NCBI RefSeq assembly: GCF_900187945.1 | Contig: NZ_FYEH01000007.1 | Coordinates: 1 to 64,000 of the forward strand | From: Arboricoccus pini | GTDB lineage: Bacteria; Pseudomonadota; Alphaproteobacteria; Geminicoccales; Geminicoccaceae | DNA length: 64,000 nucleotides | Direction: 5' to 3' | Shown: positions 46,298-55,314 of the stretch, in pieces | Numbering within the stretch: position 1 is the first letter of the stretch | Layout: each line of letters opens with the position of its first letter | Program-made: the position numbers and the translations under genes | Notes under the pieces: model-generated | The model's input: only the letters and a program-made list of their open reading frames with translations | Databases searched by the model: none | Told to the model about the DNA's origin: nothing

Positions 46298-46456
46298 CGT
46301 CCTGTCCACAGCCTGCGCCTATCGAATTCTTGCTTTTGGGTTCCAGCAGCAAGTCTATCGCAGCCGGGCCCGCAAGGCACCCCCGGTCCGATCGCGCGAC
46401 CGGACGCATCCCGTGCTAGAACATCTGAAGGACCGGGGTCCCGCCACTTAGAGCTA

Positions 46457-47944
46457 ATGGTGAGTTCGATGACGTTGGAAGAGTTCGGTGCGTTCGGGAT
46501 TCGTCACATGACGGTGTTCGACGATCCCGAGGGCGCCGTGCGGGAAGTCGAGCGGCTTTATGAGCAATCGATGACAAGGCTGGAGCAAGCCTTTGCCGAT
46601 ATGTGCCGAGGCAAGCCGCCGGAGGTGATGCCCGACGCCTGCTATCCGTTCGTCGGGGTGCGGGTCGGGCGGCCCGAGCTCAATCACGATGCACGGCTAT
46701 CTTATGGCGTGCTTCACGATCCCGGCCTCTACGGCGCCACATTGACCCGGCCCCAGCTCTTTCGCGATTATTACAAGACGCAGCTCGGCATCTTGATGGC
46801 GAACCACGCGGTACCGGTCGTCGTCGGTCTCAGCCGCCGGCCCATTCCCTTGCCTTTCGCCATCGATGAGATTTCGGCCGACGTGCCGCCCGAGCGGGTC
46901 AACGAGCTGCAGCATGTCTTCGCCATGCCCGATCTCAGCCGGACGGACGACGCCATCGCCAATGGTACTTGGCGGCGCGGGCCGGATGCGCCCTCGCCCC
47001 TGGCGCTCTTCTCAGCCGAGCGCGTCGACTACAGCCTGCACCGGTTGCATCACTATACCGGCACCATGCCCGAGTTCTTTCAACGCTTCGTGCTGCTGAC
47101 TAACTATCAGCGCTACATCGATCATTTTCTCGACTATGCGCGCAGCGAGATCACTAGCGGCGAGGAATATGACCGCTTGGTCGAGCCCGGCAACGTCGTG
47201 ACCTGCAATCCGCGCCTCACGAGCGAGCCATCCTCAGGCCATCCGCCTGCCAGCCTGCCACAGATGCCGGCCTATCATCTGACCCGGCCCGACGGTCGCG
47301 GGGTGACGATGATCAATATCGGCGTCGGGCCGAGTAATGCGCGCAACATTACCGACCATGTGGCGGTCTTGCGTCCCCATTGCTGGCTGATGCTCGGCCA
47401 TTGCGCCGGCCTGAGGCGCAGCCAGCGGCTTGGTGACTATGTCCTGGCGCATGGCTATGTGCGCGAGGACAAGGTCCTGGACGACGAACTGCCGCTCTTC
47501 GCGCCGGTGCCGCCGATAGCCGAGGTGCAAATGGCGTTGCAGGAAGCCATGGCCAGCGTGACGGGGCTGCATGGCCTCGACCTCAAGACGCGGATGCGCA
47601 CTGGCACGGTAGCCACCGTGGCCAACCGCAACTGGGAGCTGCGCTTCGACGAATCATGGTTGCGGCTCAATCAGTCCCGCGCCATCGCGCTCGACATGGA
47701 GAGCGCCACCATCGCCGCCAACGGTTTTCGCTTCCGTGTGCCCTACGGCACGCTGCTTTGCGTGTCGGACAAGCCATTGCATGGCGAAATCAAGATGCGC
47801 GGCATGGCGAACACGTTTTATCGCGAGCGGATCAATCAGCATCTTCAGATCGGCCTCGAGGCCGTCCGCATCCTGCGCGCTCAGGGTCCCGAGCGCCTGC
47901 ATTCGCGCAAGCTGCGCAGCTTCGACGAACCCGCCTTCCGCTAG
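46457..47944 (+). CDS. amn: AMP nucleosidase
   Basis: Hydrolyses AMP to adenine and ribose-5-phosphate. 495 residues, the normal size. The AMP nucleosidase N-terminal region is followed by a nucleoside-phosphorylase-like domain with MINIGVGPSNARNITDHVAVLRP and ALDMESATIAANGFRFRVPYG. ATG 46457 or 46469 are both plausible. Divergent from gcdH across about 160 bp. Ends 30 bp before the convergent DUF4870 gene. Confidence 0.95.
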   Translation: MVSSMTLEEFGAFGIRHMTVFDDPEGAVREVERLYEQSMTRLEQAFADMCRGKPPEVMPDACYPFVGVRVGRPELNHDARLSYGVLHDPGLYGATLTRPQLFRDYYKTQLGILMANHAVPVVVGLSRRPIPLPFAIDEISADVPPERVNELQHVFAMPDLSRTDDAIANGTWRRGPDAPSPLALFSAERVDYSLHRLHHYTGTMPEFFQRFVLLTNYQRYIDHFLDYARSEITSGEEYDRLVEPGNVVTCNPRLTSEPSSGHPPASLPQMPAYHLTRPDGRGVTMINIGVGPSNARNITDHVAVLRPHCWLMLGHCAGLRRSQRLGDYVLAHGYVREDKVLDDELPLFAPVPPIAEVQMALQEAMASVTGLHGLDLKTRMRTGTVATVANRNWELRFDESWLRLNQSRAIALDMESATIAANGFRFRVPYGTLLCVSDKPLHGEIKMRGMANTFYRERINQHLQIGLEAVRILRAQGPERLHSRKLRSFDEPAFR

Positions 47945-47974
47945 CCATGGCGCTCCCAGTCGGCCCCGCCATGG

Positions 47975-48361
47975 CTAGAAGCCGACGCGGTCCACCGTGC
48001 GTACGGTTCCCTTGACCATGCGATAAACGAACCAGAGAAACGCCAAGCCCCAGACGAGCCAGCCGATCCCGACGAACATGAAGATGAAGCCCACGACCGA
48101 CCATACCAGCGACCACCAAAAGACGCTGATCTGGTTGTCGAAATGACTGGCATAGATGGTCTCTCGCGCATCGCTCGCCTTCACATAGGCGAGGATAAGC
48201 GCCACCAACGAGGTGATGCCGCCGGTAAACAGGCTGGCGAAGTTCAAGCCGTAACCGGCAAGCGCCCAACCGCGCAGGCTGTCGTCGCGCGCGCGCCATC
48301 CGGGCTCCATCACCAACAAACGGCCAGGGTCGGCATACTGGTCATACGACACGCGGGCCAC
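47975..48361 (-). CDS. DUF4870-like membrane protein
   Basis: 128 residues with three hydrophobic stretches (about 35-60, 78-100 and 101-120), consistent with a small inner-membrane protein of the DUF4870/TM2-like kind. The run FDNQISVFWWSLVWSVVGFIFMFVGIGWLVW carries the typical helical hairpin. Function is not known. Lies between amn and dusA in its own unit. Confidence 0.72.
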   Translation of the reverse strand: MARVSYDQYADPGRLLVMEPGWRARDDSLRGWALAGYGLNFASLFTGGITSLVALILAYVKASDARETIYASHFDNQISVFWWSLVWSVVGFIFMFVGIGWLVWGLAFLWFVYRMVKGTVRTVDRVGF

Positions 48362-48450
48362 TCCAAGCTGTGGGCGGGGACATCCATGTTAACATCATTA
48401 ACATAGGTGCCTGCCTGCCGGCTTGAAGGGTACCCACGCCGAATTTTGCG

Positions 48451-49437
48451 CTAGGCGGCAAGCTCGAGAGCGGGGTCGACATGCGTGGCCGCCTCGAGGA
48501 GGACGGCGGAAGTAGCCTTAGAGCTTATGGCGTGCGTGGAGAGATGCCGCCGCCAGGCCCGGGCGCCGGGGAGGCCGTTGAAGAGCCCTAGCATGTGTCG
48601 CGTAATCGATTTGACCGGCACGCCGGCCTCGGCCTCTCGATCGATATAGGCACGCATGGCCTCGACGATCTCGATCCGGCCGAGCGGCGGCAGCGGACCG
48701 AAGATGGCGGCATCAAAGGCGCGAAGCGCGATCGGATTCTCGTAAGCCTCGCGCCCGATCATCACGCCGTCGAGCAAGGGAAGATGGGCACATGCCGCCG
48801 CGACCTGCCGAAGGCCGCCATTCAAGATGATCTCGAGCTCCGGGGCGCGCTCCTTCAGCGCATGGACCAGTTCGTACCGGAGCGGCGGCAGGTCGCGGTT
48901 CTCCTTGGGGCTGAGCCCTTTGAGCCATGCCTTGCGCGCATGCACGATGAAGGTGCTGCAGCCCGCCGCCGCGACCTCGTCGACGAAGGCCAGGAGAAAG
49001 GGCATGTCCTCGACATCGTCGACGCCGATCCGGCATTTGACTGTCACCGGCAGGCTCGTGGCACGGATCATCGCGGCGACACAACGGGCAACCAGCGCCG
49101 GCTCCCGCATCAGGCAGGCGCCAAAGCTGCCACGCTGGACCCGCTCCGACGGGCAGCCGCAATTAAGGTTCACCTCCGCAAAGCCCGCTTCTTCGGCCAG
49201 TGCCGCGCAGGCGGCCAGCTCGCCGGGCTCGCTGCCGCCCAGCTGAAGTGCCAGGGGATGCTCCGCCGTGTCATGGCCGAGAAATCGCTGGCGGTCGCCA
49301 TGCAGAAGCGCGCCGGTGGTCACCATTTCCGTATAGAGCACTGCGCGCGGCGTGATGAGACGATGGAAGAACCGGCAATGCCGGTCGGTCCAATCCAGCA
49401 TGGGGGCCACGCATAGACGACGGTCGAGTCCGGTCAA
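48451..49437 (-). CDS. dusA: tRNA-dihydrouridine synthase A
   Basis: 328 residues. Flavin-dependent reduction of uridine at positions 20/20a of tRNA. The N-terminus CVAPMLDWTDRHCRFFHRL is DusA-specific. Active-site cysteine in NLNCGCPSERVQRGSFGACLM, and FMN/phosphate site in IILNGGLRQ and VMIGREAYENP. The downstream gene is the DUF4870 gene. The 500-bp upstream spacer is shared with kup. Confidence 0.95.
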   Translation of the reverse strand: MTGLDRRLCVAPMLDWTDRHCRFFHRLITPRAVLYTEMVTTGALLHGDRQRFLGHDTAEHPLALQLGGSEPGELAACAALAEEAGFAEVNLNCGCPSERVQRGSFGACLMREPALVARCVAAMIRATSLPVTVKCRIGVDDVEDMPFLLAFVDEVAAAGCSTFIVHARKAWLKGLSPKENRDLPPLRYELVHALKERAPELEIILNGGLRQVAAACAHLPLLDGVMIGREAYENPIALRAFDAAIFGPLPPLGRIEIVEAMRAYIDREAEAGVPVKSITRHMLGLFNGLPGARAWRRHLSTHAISSKATSAVLLEAATHVDPALELAA

Positions 49438-49938
49438 GGCGGGTACCCCTCCTGCTCAGGCAGGACGGGCCTTACGGCCTGCGACCTCGTGACTCCGACC
49501 TCGGGGCTGGCGGCATGAACGAAGCCTGCCAGGATGTCGACATGAGGAGAGGAGCCGGACAGATTGGCCGGAATTCTGAAATCGACGGTCAAGGCGTGTG
49601 TCCTCAGGCCTGCCACGCTGATGTCCTCTTCTACCCCAAGGACGGTCGCCGGTGCAGATCGTCGGATTCGTGACGCATTTCAATGGCTGGGGTGACGAAT
49701 CGATCATTAACGGGCATGAGTGCCGCGCGGCGACGGGTATGACCGGGACACGGGTTTGCGATTTGCAGCCAAGGCCGCTCGTCGCGCAAAAGGCCACGCC
49801 ACGCATGAGGGAAAGGCGCGGCCCGGTAGGAATTGTCGAACCAGGGGGGAGGGGCAACCTTCCCGGACCTGGTCGGGTAGAGGAGATCAGCATGGCCAAC
49901 GCTATTCCCTTGGTCCCGATAATGCCCAAGGCTTCTTG
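49438..49938 (+). other. 500-bp spacer between dusA and kup, with structured leader
   Basis: No convincing gene; a 60-codon frame on the minus strand (49616-49434) has no recognisable features. Near kup the DNA contains a hairpin GGCCACGCC (49792-49800) / GGCGCGGCC (49815-49823) and GC-rich pairs up to 49880. The unusually long, structured stretch could be a 5' leader that controls kup expression. SRP-like resemblance on the minus strand was rejected. Confidence 0.45.
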
Positions 49939-51891
49939 ATGAGCGAGGAACCAGGCGAGGAATTCGTCGATACGCGCGACGAGGGCGATTCCGGCGACAA
50001 TCAGGCGGACGGGGCTTTCGAGGACGGCGAGGACGAGATAACGCCATCCCTCGCCAAGCTGGTAACCGGCGCCATCGGCGTCGTCTTCGGCGATATCGGA
50101 ACCAGTCCTCTTTATACGATTCACGAGGCGTTTCGCGGCGCGCACAACGTCTCGGTCGATCAGACTAATGTCCTGGGACTCGTCTCTTTGGTCGTCTGGT
50201 CGTTGCTCGTCGTCGTGACACTTAAATACGTGCTGTTCGTCATGCGGGCCGATAATCGAGGCGAGGGCGGCATTCTGGCCCTTTTGACGCTGGCCAAGCG
50301 TGGTGGAGCGTTCAGCATCGGGATGGTCACAGCCATCGGCATCGCCGGTGCCGCTCTCTTCTATGGCGATTCGATCATCACGCCGGCCATGTCGGTGCTC
50401 TCGGCCGTGGAGGGCATCACAGTCGTCGCGCCGCAGCTCGACTATGCCGTCGTGCCGGTGGCGGTCGTCATTCTGATCGGTCTCTTTATGGTCCAGCGGC
50501 GTGGCACGGCCCATATCGGCGCGCTGTTCGGCCCGGTCATGGTCCTGTGGTTCGCGGTGATCGCCGGCCTTGGCATCATCCAACTGATCCAGAATCCGAT
50601 GGTGCTTCAGGCGATCAATCCCGTCCATGCAATCGATTTCTTCATTGCCGACGGATTTCGTGCCTTTGCGACGCTGGGTGCCGTCGTTCTGGCGATCACC
50701 GGTGGTGAAGCGCTCTATGCCGACATGGGACATTTCGGCAAACGGCCTATCCAGCTGAGCTGGCTCGGTTTCGTCCTGCCCTGTCTGCTGCTTTGCTATC
50801 TGGGCCAGGCAGCATTGATCTTGAGCGAACCTAGTGCTGTGGATAATCCGTTCTTCAAGATGGCGCCCGCCTGGTTCCTCATCCCGCTGGTCATCCTGGC
50901 AACCGCCGCTACCGTGATCGCATCTCAGGCCGTCATCACCGGCGCCTATTCCATCACGCGCCAAGCGATCCAACTGGGCATCTTCCCGCGCACCCGCATC
51001 TGGCATACGAGCGAGAAGCATATCGGCCAGATCTACCTGCCAGCCGTCAACTGGATCCTCTTGATCGGCGTGCTTTTGCTGGTCTTAAGCTTCCGTTCTT
51101 CGGCCAACCTCGCCGCCGCCTACGGCATCGCCGTGACGGGGACCATGACGATGACGACGCTCCTCCTATTTAATGTGGTCACCAATCTCTGGCGCTGGAA
51201 TATCTGGCTGGCCTCGATCGCGCTTCTGGTTTGGCTCACCATCGACCTGGCCTTCCTCGGCGCCAACCTCCTCAAGGTTGCCGATGGCGGCTGGTTGCCG
51301 CTGGTGGTGGGGGCTTTGATCTACCTCATCATGAGCACCTGGTATCAAGGACGCGCGGTCGTCACGCGCCATTTCGAGGCGGAGGACCAGCCGCTAGGCA
51401 CCTTCATCCGGCGCATGCGCGGGGCCGACAGGCAACGTGTGCCAGGAACCGCGGTCTACCTTACCAGCCGTATCGACCGTGTGCCGCAGGCGCTCCAGCT
51501 CAATCTCAAGCATAACAAGGTCATGCATGAGCGGATTATCGTCCTCTCGCTCCTCACCGTGGCCGAACCGCGTATAAGGCGCAGCCAGTCGATTACGATC
51601 GAGGAGATCATCCCGAACGTGCTCAAGATCGAAGCCCGTTTCGGCTTCATGCAGCATCCGAGCGTGCCCAAAGTCATGCGCGACTGCGAGCGCATGGGTG
51701 TGCGCATCGACCAAGGCGGAATTTCCTATATCCTCAGCCGCATCATTCCCGTGCCGACGCAAAAGCGCAGCATGTCGATCTGGCGCGAGCGCCTTTTCGT
51801 CGTTATCGCGCAAAATGCGACGAGCGCGGCTGAATTCTTCCGACTGCCGCCAGAACAGACGATCGAGCTTGGAGAGCGTGTTTCGATCTGA
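49939..51891 (+). CDS. kup: Potassium uptake protein Kup
   Basis: 650 residues of the KUP/HAK/KT family; imports K+ with H+. The N-terminal 40 residues are acidic and soluble, followed by about twelve membrane helices. Family signatures are GVVFGDIGTSPLYT, RADNRGEGGILALLTLAKR, ALFYGDSIITPAMSVLSAVEG and ITGGEALYADMGHFGKRPI. The C-terminal soluble domain (about 480-650) carries the ligand-binding fold. ATG 49939 follows the structured leader; a much longer upstream extension was rejected. Confidence 0.95.
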   Translation: MSEEPGEEFVDTRDEGDSGDNQADGAFEDGEDEITPSLAKLVTGAIGVVFGDIGTSPLYTIHEAFRGAHNVSVDQTNVLGLVSLVVWSLLVVVTLKYVLFVMRADNRGEGGILALLTLAKRGGAFSIGMVTAIGIAGAALFYGDSIITPAMSVLSAVEGITVVAPQLDYAVVPVAVVILIGLFMVQRRGTAHIGALFGPVMVLWFAVIAGLGIIQLIQNPMVLQAINPVHAIDFFIADGFRAFATLGAVVLAITGGEALYADMGHFGKRPIQLSWLGFVLPCLLLCYLGQAALILSEPSAVDNPFFKMAPAWFLIPLVILATAATVIASQAVITGAYSITRQAIQLGIFPRTRIWHTSEKHIGQIYLPAVNWILLIGVLLLVLSFRSSANLAAAYGIAVTGTMTMTTLLLFNVVTNLWRWNIWLASIALLVWLTIDLAFLGANLLKVADGGWLPLVVGALIYLIMSTWYQGRAVVTRHFEAEDQPLGTFIRRMRGADRQRVPGTAVYLTSRIDRVPQALQLNLKHNKVMHERIIVLSLLTVAEPRIRRSQSITIEEIIPNVLKIEARFGFMQHPSVPKVMRDCERMGVRIDQGGISYILSRIIPVPTQKRSMSIWRERLFVVIAQNATSAAEFFRLPPEQTIELGERVSI

Positions 51892-51967
51892 AAGATCAAG
51901 GCCCGCTTTGGCGCCCTCTTGGGCTCTGTGCTAAATGCGTTCTACGAGGATCGGGAAAGGCTCTTTC

Positions 51968-53032
51968 ATGCCCTACGTCAAGCCGTCGCGGCTCTACGCT
52001 TATGCCAAGCTCATCATCGCCAAGATGGGCAGCCGCGAGGAGGAAGCCCATGAGGTGGCCGACCACCTCGTGCGTGCCAATCTGGCAGGCCATGACAGCC
52101 ATGGCATCGGCATGCTGCCCAGCTATGTCGAGATGTTCGAGAAGGGTCTTTGGATCCCCAATCAGACCCTGACCACGGTTGCAGATGCCGGCGCCCTCCT
52201 GATCTTCGAGGCCGCACGAGGGGCGGGGCAGTCAATGGCGGCCGAAGCGACCCGCCGAGGTATCGCGCGGGCGCGTGAGCTTGGCACCTGCGCCATCGCC
52301 CTTCGTCACAGCTCCCATATCGGTCGAATCGGCACTTATGGCGAGCAAGCCGCAGCCGAGGGCATGGCCTTCGTGGCTTTCGTTAATGTCGCCGACCACG
52401 CCCCCTGGGTTGCCACCTATGGCGGTAGCGATCCACGCCTCGGAACCAACCCGTTCTGCGCGGCGGTGCCAGGGGAAGGCGGCACGCCCCTGGTACTCGA
52501 CATGGCGACCAGTGCGATCGCCTTTGGCAAGGCACGTGTGGCGCGAAACAAGGGCGTTCCCGTGCCCGACAACTCGCTGATCGACGAGCGGGGCAACGCA
52601 ACCAACGATCCTCTCCCTATTGTCGACCACCACAAGGGTGCGCTGCTGCCTTTCGGCCTACACAAGGGCTCGGGCCTGGCCATCATGTGCGAGATACTGG
52701 GGGCCGCCCTGATCGGTGGTCAGACCATCGTGCAGGAAAAGAAGGAGGGCATTGTCAATAATATGCTGGCTTTCATCGTCGACACGACACGCTTTGGTGG
52801 CGGCGATGCCATTCGCCGGGAGATCGATGGCGTGAAAGGCTGGATTAAGGCTGCCCCACCAGCCCCTGGCTTCGACGAGGTGCTCTTGCCGGGCGAGCCC
52901 GAACGACGCACGGCAGACCATCGCGGCGCCGAGGGTATCCCGGTTGACGACAAGAGCTGGGCCGACATCGAACATTCGGCCCGCCGGCTTGGCCTCCAGG
53001 ATGCCGAGATCGACCACGCGCTGCACGGTTGA
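51968..53032 (+). CDS. Ldh2 (malate/L-lactate dehydrogenase) family oxidoreductase
   Basis: 354 residues of the Ldh2/YbiC-type NAD(P)-dependent family. The N-terminal LVRANLAGHDSHGIGMLPSYVEM holds the catalytic DSHG histidine, and RLGTNPFCAAVPGEG and LDMATSAIAFGKARVARNKG match the cofactor region. Members act on L-malate, L-lactate, sulfolactate, ureidoglycolate or similar 2-hydroxyacids; the exact substrate is open. 13 bp upstream of the FAD dehydrogenase gene, so an operon. Confidence 0.9.
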   Translation: MPYVKPSRLYAYAKLIIAKMGSREEEAHEVADHLVRANLAGHDSHGIGMLPSYVEMFEKGLWIPNQTLTTVADAGALLIFEAARGAGQSMAAEATRRGIARARELGTCAIALRHSSHIGRIGTYGEQAAAEGMAFVAFVNVADHAPWVATYGGSDPRLGTNPFCAAVPGEGGTPLVLDMATSAIAFGKARVARNKGVPVPDNSLIDERGNATNDPLPIVDHHKGALLPFGLHKGSGLAIMCEILGAALIGGQTIVQEKKEGIVNNMLAFIVDTTRFGGGDAIRREIDGVKGWIKAAPPAPGFDEVLLPGEPERRTADHRGAEGIPVDDKSWADIEHSARRLGLQDAEIDHALHG

Positions 53033-53044
53033 GGGCAGGCCCGC

Positions 53045-54157
53045 ATGGAGCGCGTCGATTGTGTCGTCGTCGGGGCGGGCGTCGTGGGCCTCGCCATCGC
53101 CAAGCGGCTGGCCGAAGCAGGCCGCGAGGTCATCATTCTCGAGCGGGAGCCGCTGATCGGTAGCATTACCAGCGCCCGTAACAGCGAGGTGATCCACGCG
53201 GGCATCTATTATCCCCAAGGCAGCCTTAAGGCGCAGCTCTGCATCGAGGGCAAGAGGTTCCTATATGCCTATTGCGCCGAGCGTCGGATCGAGCATCGCC
53301 GCTGCGGCAAGCTGATCGTCGCTGTTAACGATGCGCAAGGCGAGCAGCTTCTGCGGATTCGCGCCAACGCCGCCGACCTCGGAATGCCGGATCTTGAATT
53401 CTGGCATGGCGAGCGTGCCATGGAGATGGAGCCCGAACTCTTCTGCACGCACGCGCTCTTCTCTCCCACCACCGGCATCATCGACAGCCATGGGTTGATG
53501 CTGGCCTATCAAGGGGATGCGGAGGCGGCGGGCGCCATGCTGGCTCTCGAAAGCCCGCTCGAGCGGGCCATTCTACACGACAACGGAATCGAGCTGCATG
53601 TGGGTGGGAAGGAGCCCATGCGCATCCTGGCCACGAGCGTCGTCAACAGTGCTGGCCTCGACGCGCCGGACCTGGCACGCCGCACCGAGGGCTTCCCAGT
53701 CGAGACGATACCCAAGCCTTATTATTGCAAGGGCAGCTACTACACTCTGACGGGCAAGGCGCCCTTCAGCCGCCTGATCTATCCTGTGCCGGAAAAGGCG
53801 GGGCTCGGCGTCCACCTGACAATCGACCTTGGTGGCCAGTGTCGGTTTGGGCCGGATACCGAGTGGATCGAACGCATCGACTACGATGTCGACGCACGTC
53901 GAGCAGATGTCTTCTATGCCGCCGTGCGAAGCTATTGGCCGGGTCTGAAGGATGGTGCTCTCGAACCTGGTTATGCTGGGGTACGGCCTAAAATCAGCGC
54001 GAGTGGCGAGCCCGCCGCCGATTTTCGGATCGACGGCCCGGCACTTCACGGCGTGCCAGGCCTCGTCAACCTTTACGGGATCGAAAGCCCGGGCCTCACA
54101 GCCTCATGGGCAATTGCGTTGCGCGTGGGTCAGGCGCTTGGCATCGACATTCCGTGA
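53045..54157 (+). CDS. FAD-dependent oxidoreductase, LhgO (L-2-hydroxyglutarate oxidase)-like
   Basis: 370 residues, DAO fold. FAD-binding GAGVVG at 10-15 and the family run [26 protein letters not shown], typical of the L-2-hydroxyglutarate dehydrogenase/oxidase group. The C-terminal [14 protein letters not shown] is also conserved. The electron acceptor is likely the quinone pool. Together with the Ldh2-like gene it suggests a 2-hydroxyacid interconversion module. Could be a different 2-hydroxyacid dehydrogenase. Confidence 0.88.
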   Translation: MERVDCVVVGAGVVGLAIAKRLAEAGREVIILEREPLIGSITSARNSEVIHAGIYYPQGSLKAQLCIEGKRFLYAYCAERRIEHRRCGKLIVAVNDAQGEQLLRIRANAADLGMPDLEFWHGERAMEMEPELFCTHALFSPTTGIIDSHGLMLAYQGDAEAAGAMLALESPLERAILHDNGIELHVGGKEPMRILATSVVNSAGLDAPDLARRTEGFPVETIPKPYYCKGSYYTLTGKAPFSRLIYPVPEKAGLGVHLTIDLGGQCRFGPDTEWIERIDYDVDARRADVFYAAVRSYWPGLKDGALEPGYAGVRPKISASGEPAADFRIDGPALHGVPGLVNLYGIESPGLTASWAIALRVGQALGIDIP

Positions 54158-54181
54158 GTGCCAAGTCAACGTGCTTTAGCC

Positions 54182-54198
54182 CATATCTTCGAGATATG
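54182..54198. terminator. Small palindrome after the LhgO-like gene
   Basis: CATATCT-TCG-AGATATG forms a 7-bp stem with a 3-base loop 25 bases after the LhgO-like stop. There is no U-run, so the terminator role is tentative; it could also be an operator. Confidence 0.35.
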
Positions 54199-54362
54199 AG
54201 AGGGCTCTAGACAGGCGGGCTGCCTGGCACCAGCCGGTACGAGCCCATCGAGGCGTTTGCTCCAGGGTCGCTGGTCAGCGTCGTGCGAGGCATTTTGGAT
54301 GTCCCGCCGCACATTCGTGGCTGGGTCGGCCGTCGATTGAGATGGGGCCGCGGGCCAAGAGT

Positions 54363-54396
54363 CACGTCGATGATGCTCGCATGCATCATCGACGTG
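54363..54396. repeat. Perfect 13-bp inverted repeat with 8-base loop
   Basis: CACGTCGATGATG and CATCATCGACGTG flank an 8-base centre. The perfect match in a spacer is much longer than expected by chance. It lies about 106 bp before the HAD phosphatase start and about 205 bp after the LhgO-like stop. No T-run follows; a protein-binding or RNA structural role is possible. Confidence 0.7.
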
Positions 54397-54502
54397 GCGT
54401 TCCTGGCACGGAGACGATTAATGCGCGTTTGTCTAACGCCAGGCGTTGCGGGCCTCCTCGCCTCTCGACCATAGATAGCAAGGAAGGACCGGGAGAGCGT
54501 CG

Positions 54503-55231
54503 ATGAATAGAGGGCTGAGCCTTCCCGCCACGGTGATGGCCTGGTTCGCCCTTGTCATGATCACGGGCGATCTCGCATGGGTATGGCCGGCGAAGGCCGA
54601 GCCGCAGAACATCGGTGTCCTTGCCGCCGATCTCGATGCCTATGTCGATGAAGGTCGCTATTTTTCCGACATCGTCGAGGCCGTCTCCGGCGCGCAGGCG
54701 AAGGTTGCCCAGCGGTTGCGGCATAAACGCTCGAACGAGCGGCTGGCCATCGTTCTGGATGTGGACGAGACGGCCCTCTCGAATCTTTCCGAGATCCAGG
54801 CCAATGGCTACGCCTATTTCGAGGAACTCCCTTGCCCGATCACACGCGGGGTCCCCTCAAGCCCCTGCGGATTCGCCGCCTGGGCGCAGTCGGGCGCGGC
54901 CCCTGCTATCGAGGCGACGCTAGATCTCTACCGCTTCGCCCGCGACCAGGGCGTTGCCGTCTTCTTTGTTTCCAATCGCGCGGAGACCTTGCGCGATGCG
55001 ACCTCGCGCAATCTCCGCTCCGCCGGTTTCGACCGTTGGGATGGCCTGGTGCTCGAGCCGGCCGCCGCCAATTTCGAATCGGCAGCCGACTTCAAGTCGG
55101 CCGAGCGCAAGACCATCGAAGCCAAAGGCTACACGATCATTCTGACCATGGGCGATCAGTGGAGTGATCTCTTGGGCGGCGCCGCCGAAGCCTGGGTGAA
55201 GCTTCCCAATCCATTCTATTACATTCCCTGA
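54503..55231 (+). CDS. HAD-family acid phosphatase (class B-like), secreted
   Basis: 242 residues. Signal peptide of about 32 residues ending PAKAEPQ. HAD motif I DVDET at 86-90 with nucleophile D86 and acid D88, motif II in VFFVSNR and motif IV in TMGDQWSDLLGG. The HAD acid phosphatase (plant VSP-like, e(P4)/class C-like) group is likely; these release phosphate from nucleotides or sugar phosphates in the periplasm or outside. Alone in its unit; the next gene starts 83 bp later. Confidence 0.88.
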   Translation: MNRGLSLPATVMAWFALVMITGDLAWVWPAKAEPQNIGVLAADLDAYVDEGRYFSDIVEAVSGAQAKVAQRLRHKRSNERLAIVLDVDETALSNLSEIQANGYAYFEELPCPITRGVPSSPCGFAAWAQSGAAPAIEATLDLYRFARDQGVAVFFVSNRAETLRDATSRNLRSAGFDRWDGLVLEPAAANFESAADFKSAERKTIEAKGYTIILTMGDQWSDLLGGAAEAWVKLPNPFYYIP

Positions 55232-55314
55232 GGCCGTAGTACCGCCTCTAGCCCTCGGCTCGCAGAGGGCTAGGGTAGGGCACATGGATCGCCGATGAGG
55301 GAGGGAGTCGCGCC

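Larger units (their letters stand above)
54158..54502. other. 345-bp spacer with palindromes, no gene
   Basis: No plausible gene between lhgO-like and the HAD phosphatase gene. The stretch holds two clear palindromes (54182-54198 and 54363-54396) and otherwise featureless GC-rich DNA. The start of the phosphatase gene is preceded by AGGAAGGACC. Confidence 0.55.

Noticed and set aside
45419-46456. Long N-terminal extension of amn running antisense through gcdH
   Set aside because: The extension is the complement of the gcdH codons; AMP nucleosidase homology begins only at about 46457.
48375-48404. TTAA-N5-TTAA near the DUF4870 gene as CtrA box
   Set aside because: Spacing is two bases short and no flagellar or cell-cycle gene is nearby.
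49840-49885. SRP (4.5S)-like motif on the minus strand (AGGTCCGGGAAGG)
   Set aside because: The conserved GGAAGGNAGCA loop is not kept; there is an extra G and no AGCAGCC.
49720-49938. Upstream extension of the kup reading frame
   Set aside because: The extra 73 residues are Arg/Gly-rich and not part of the family; ATG 49939 gives the normal N-terminus.
49456-51021. 521-codon minus-strand frame opposite kup
   Set aside because: His/Asp/Arg-rich shadow of a membrane-protein gene with strong codon bias.
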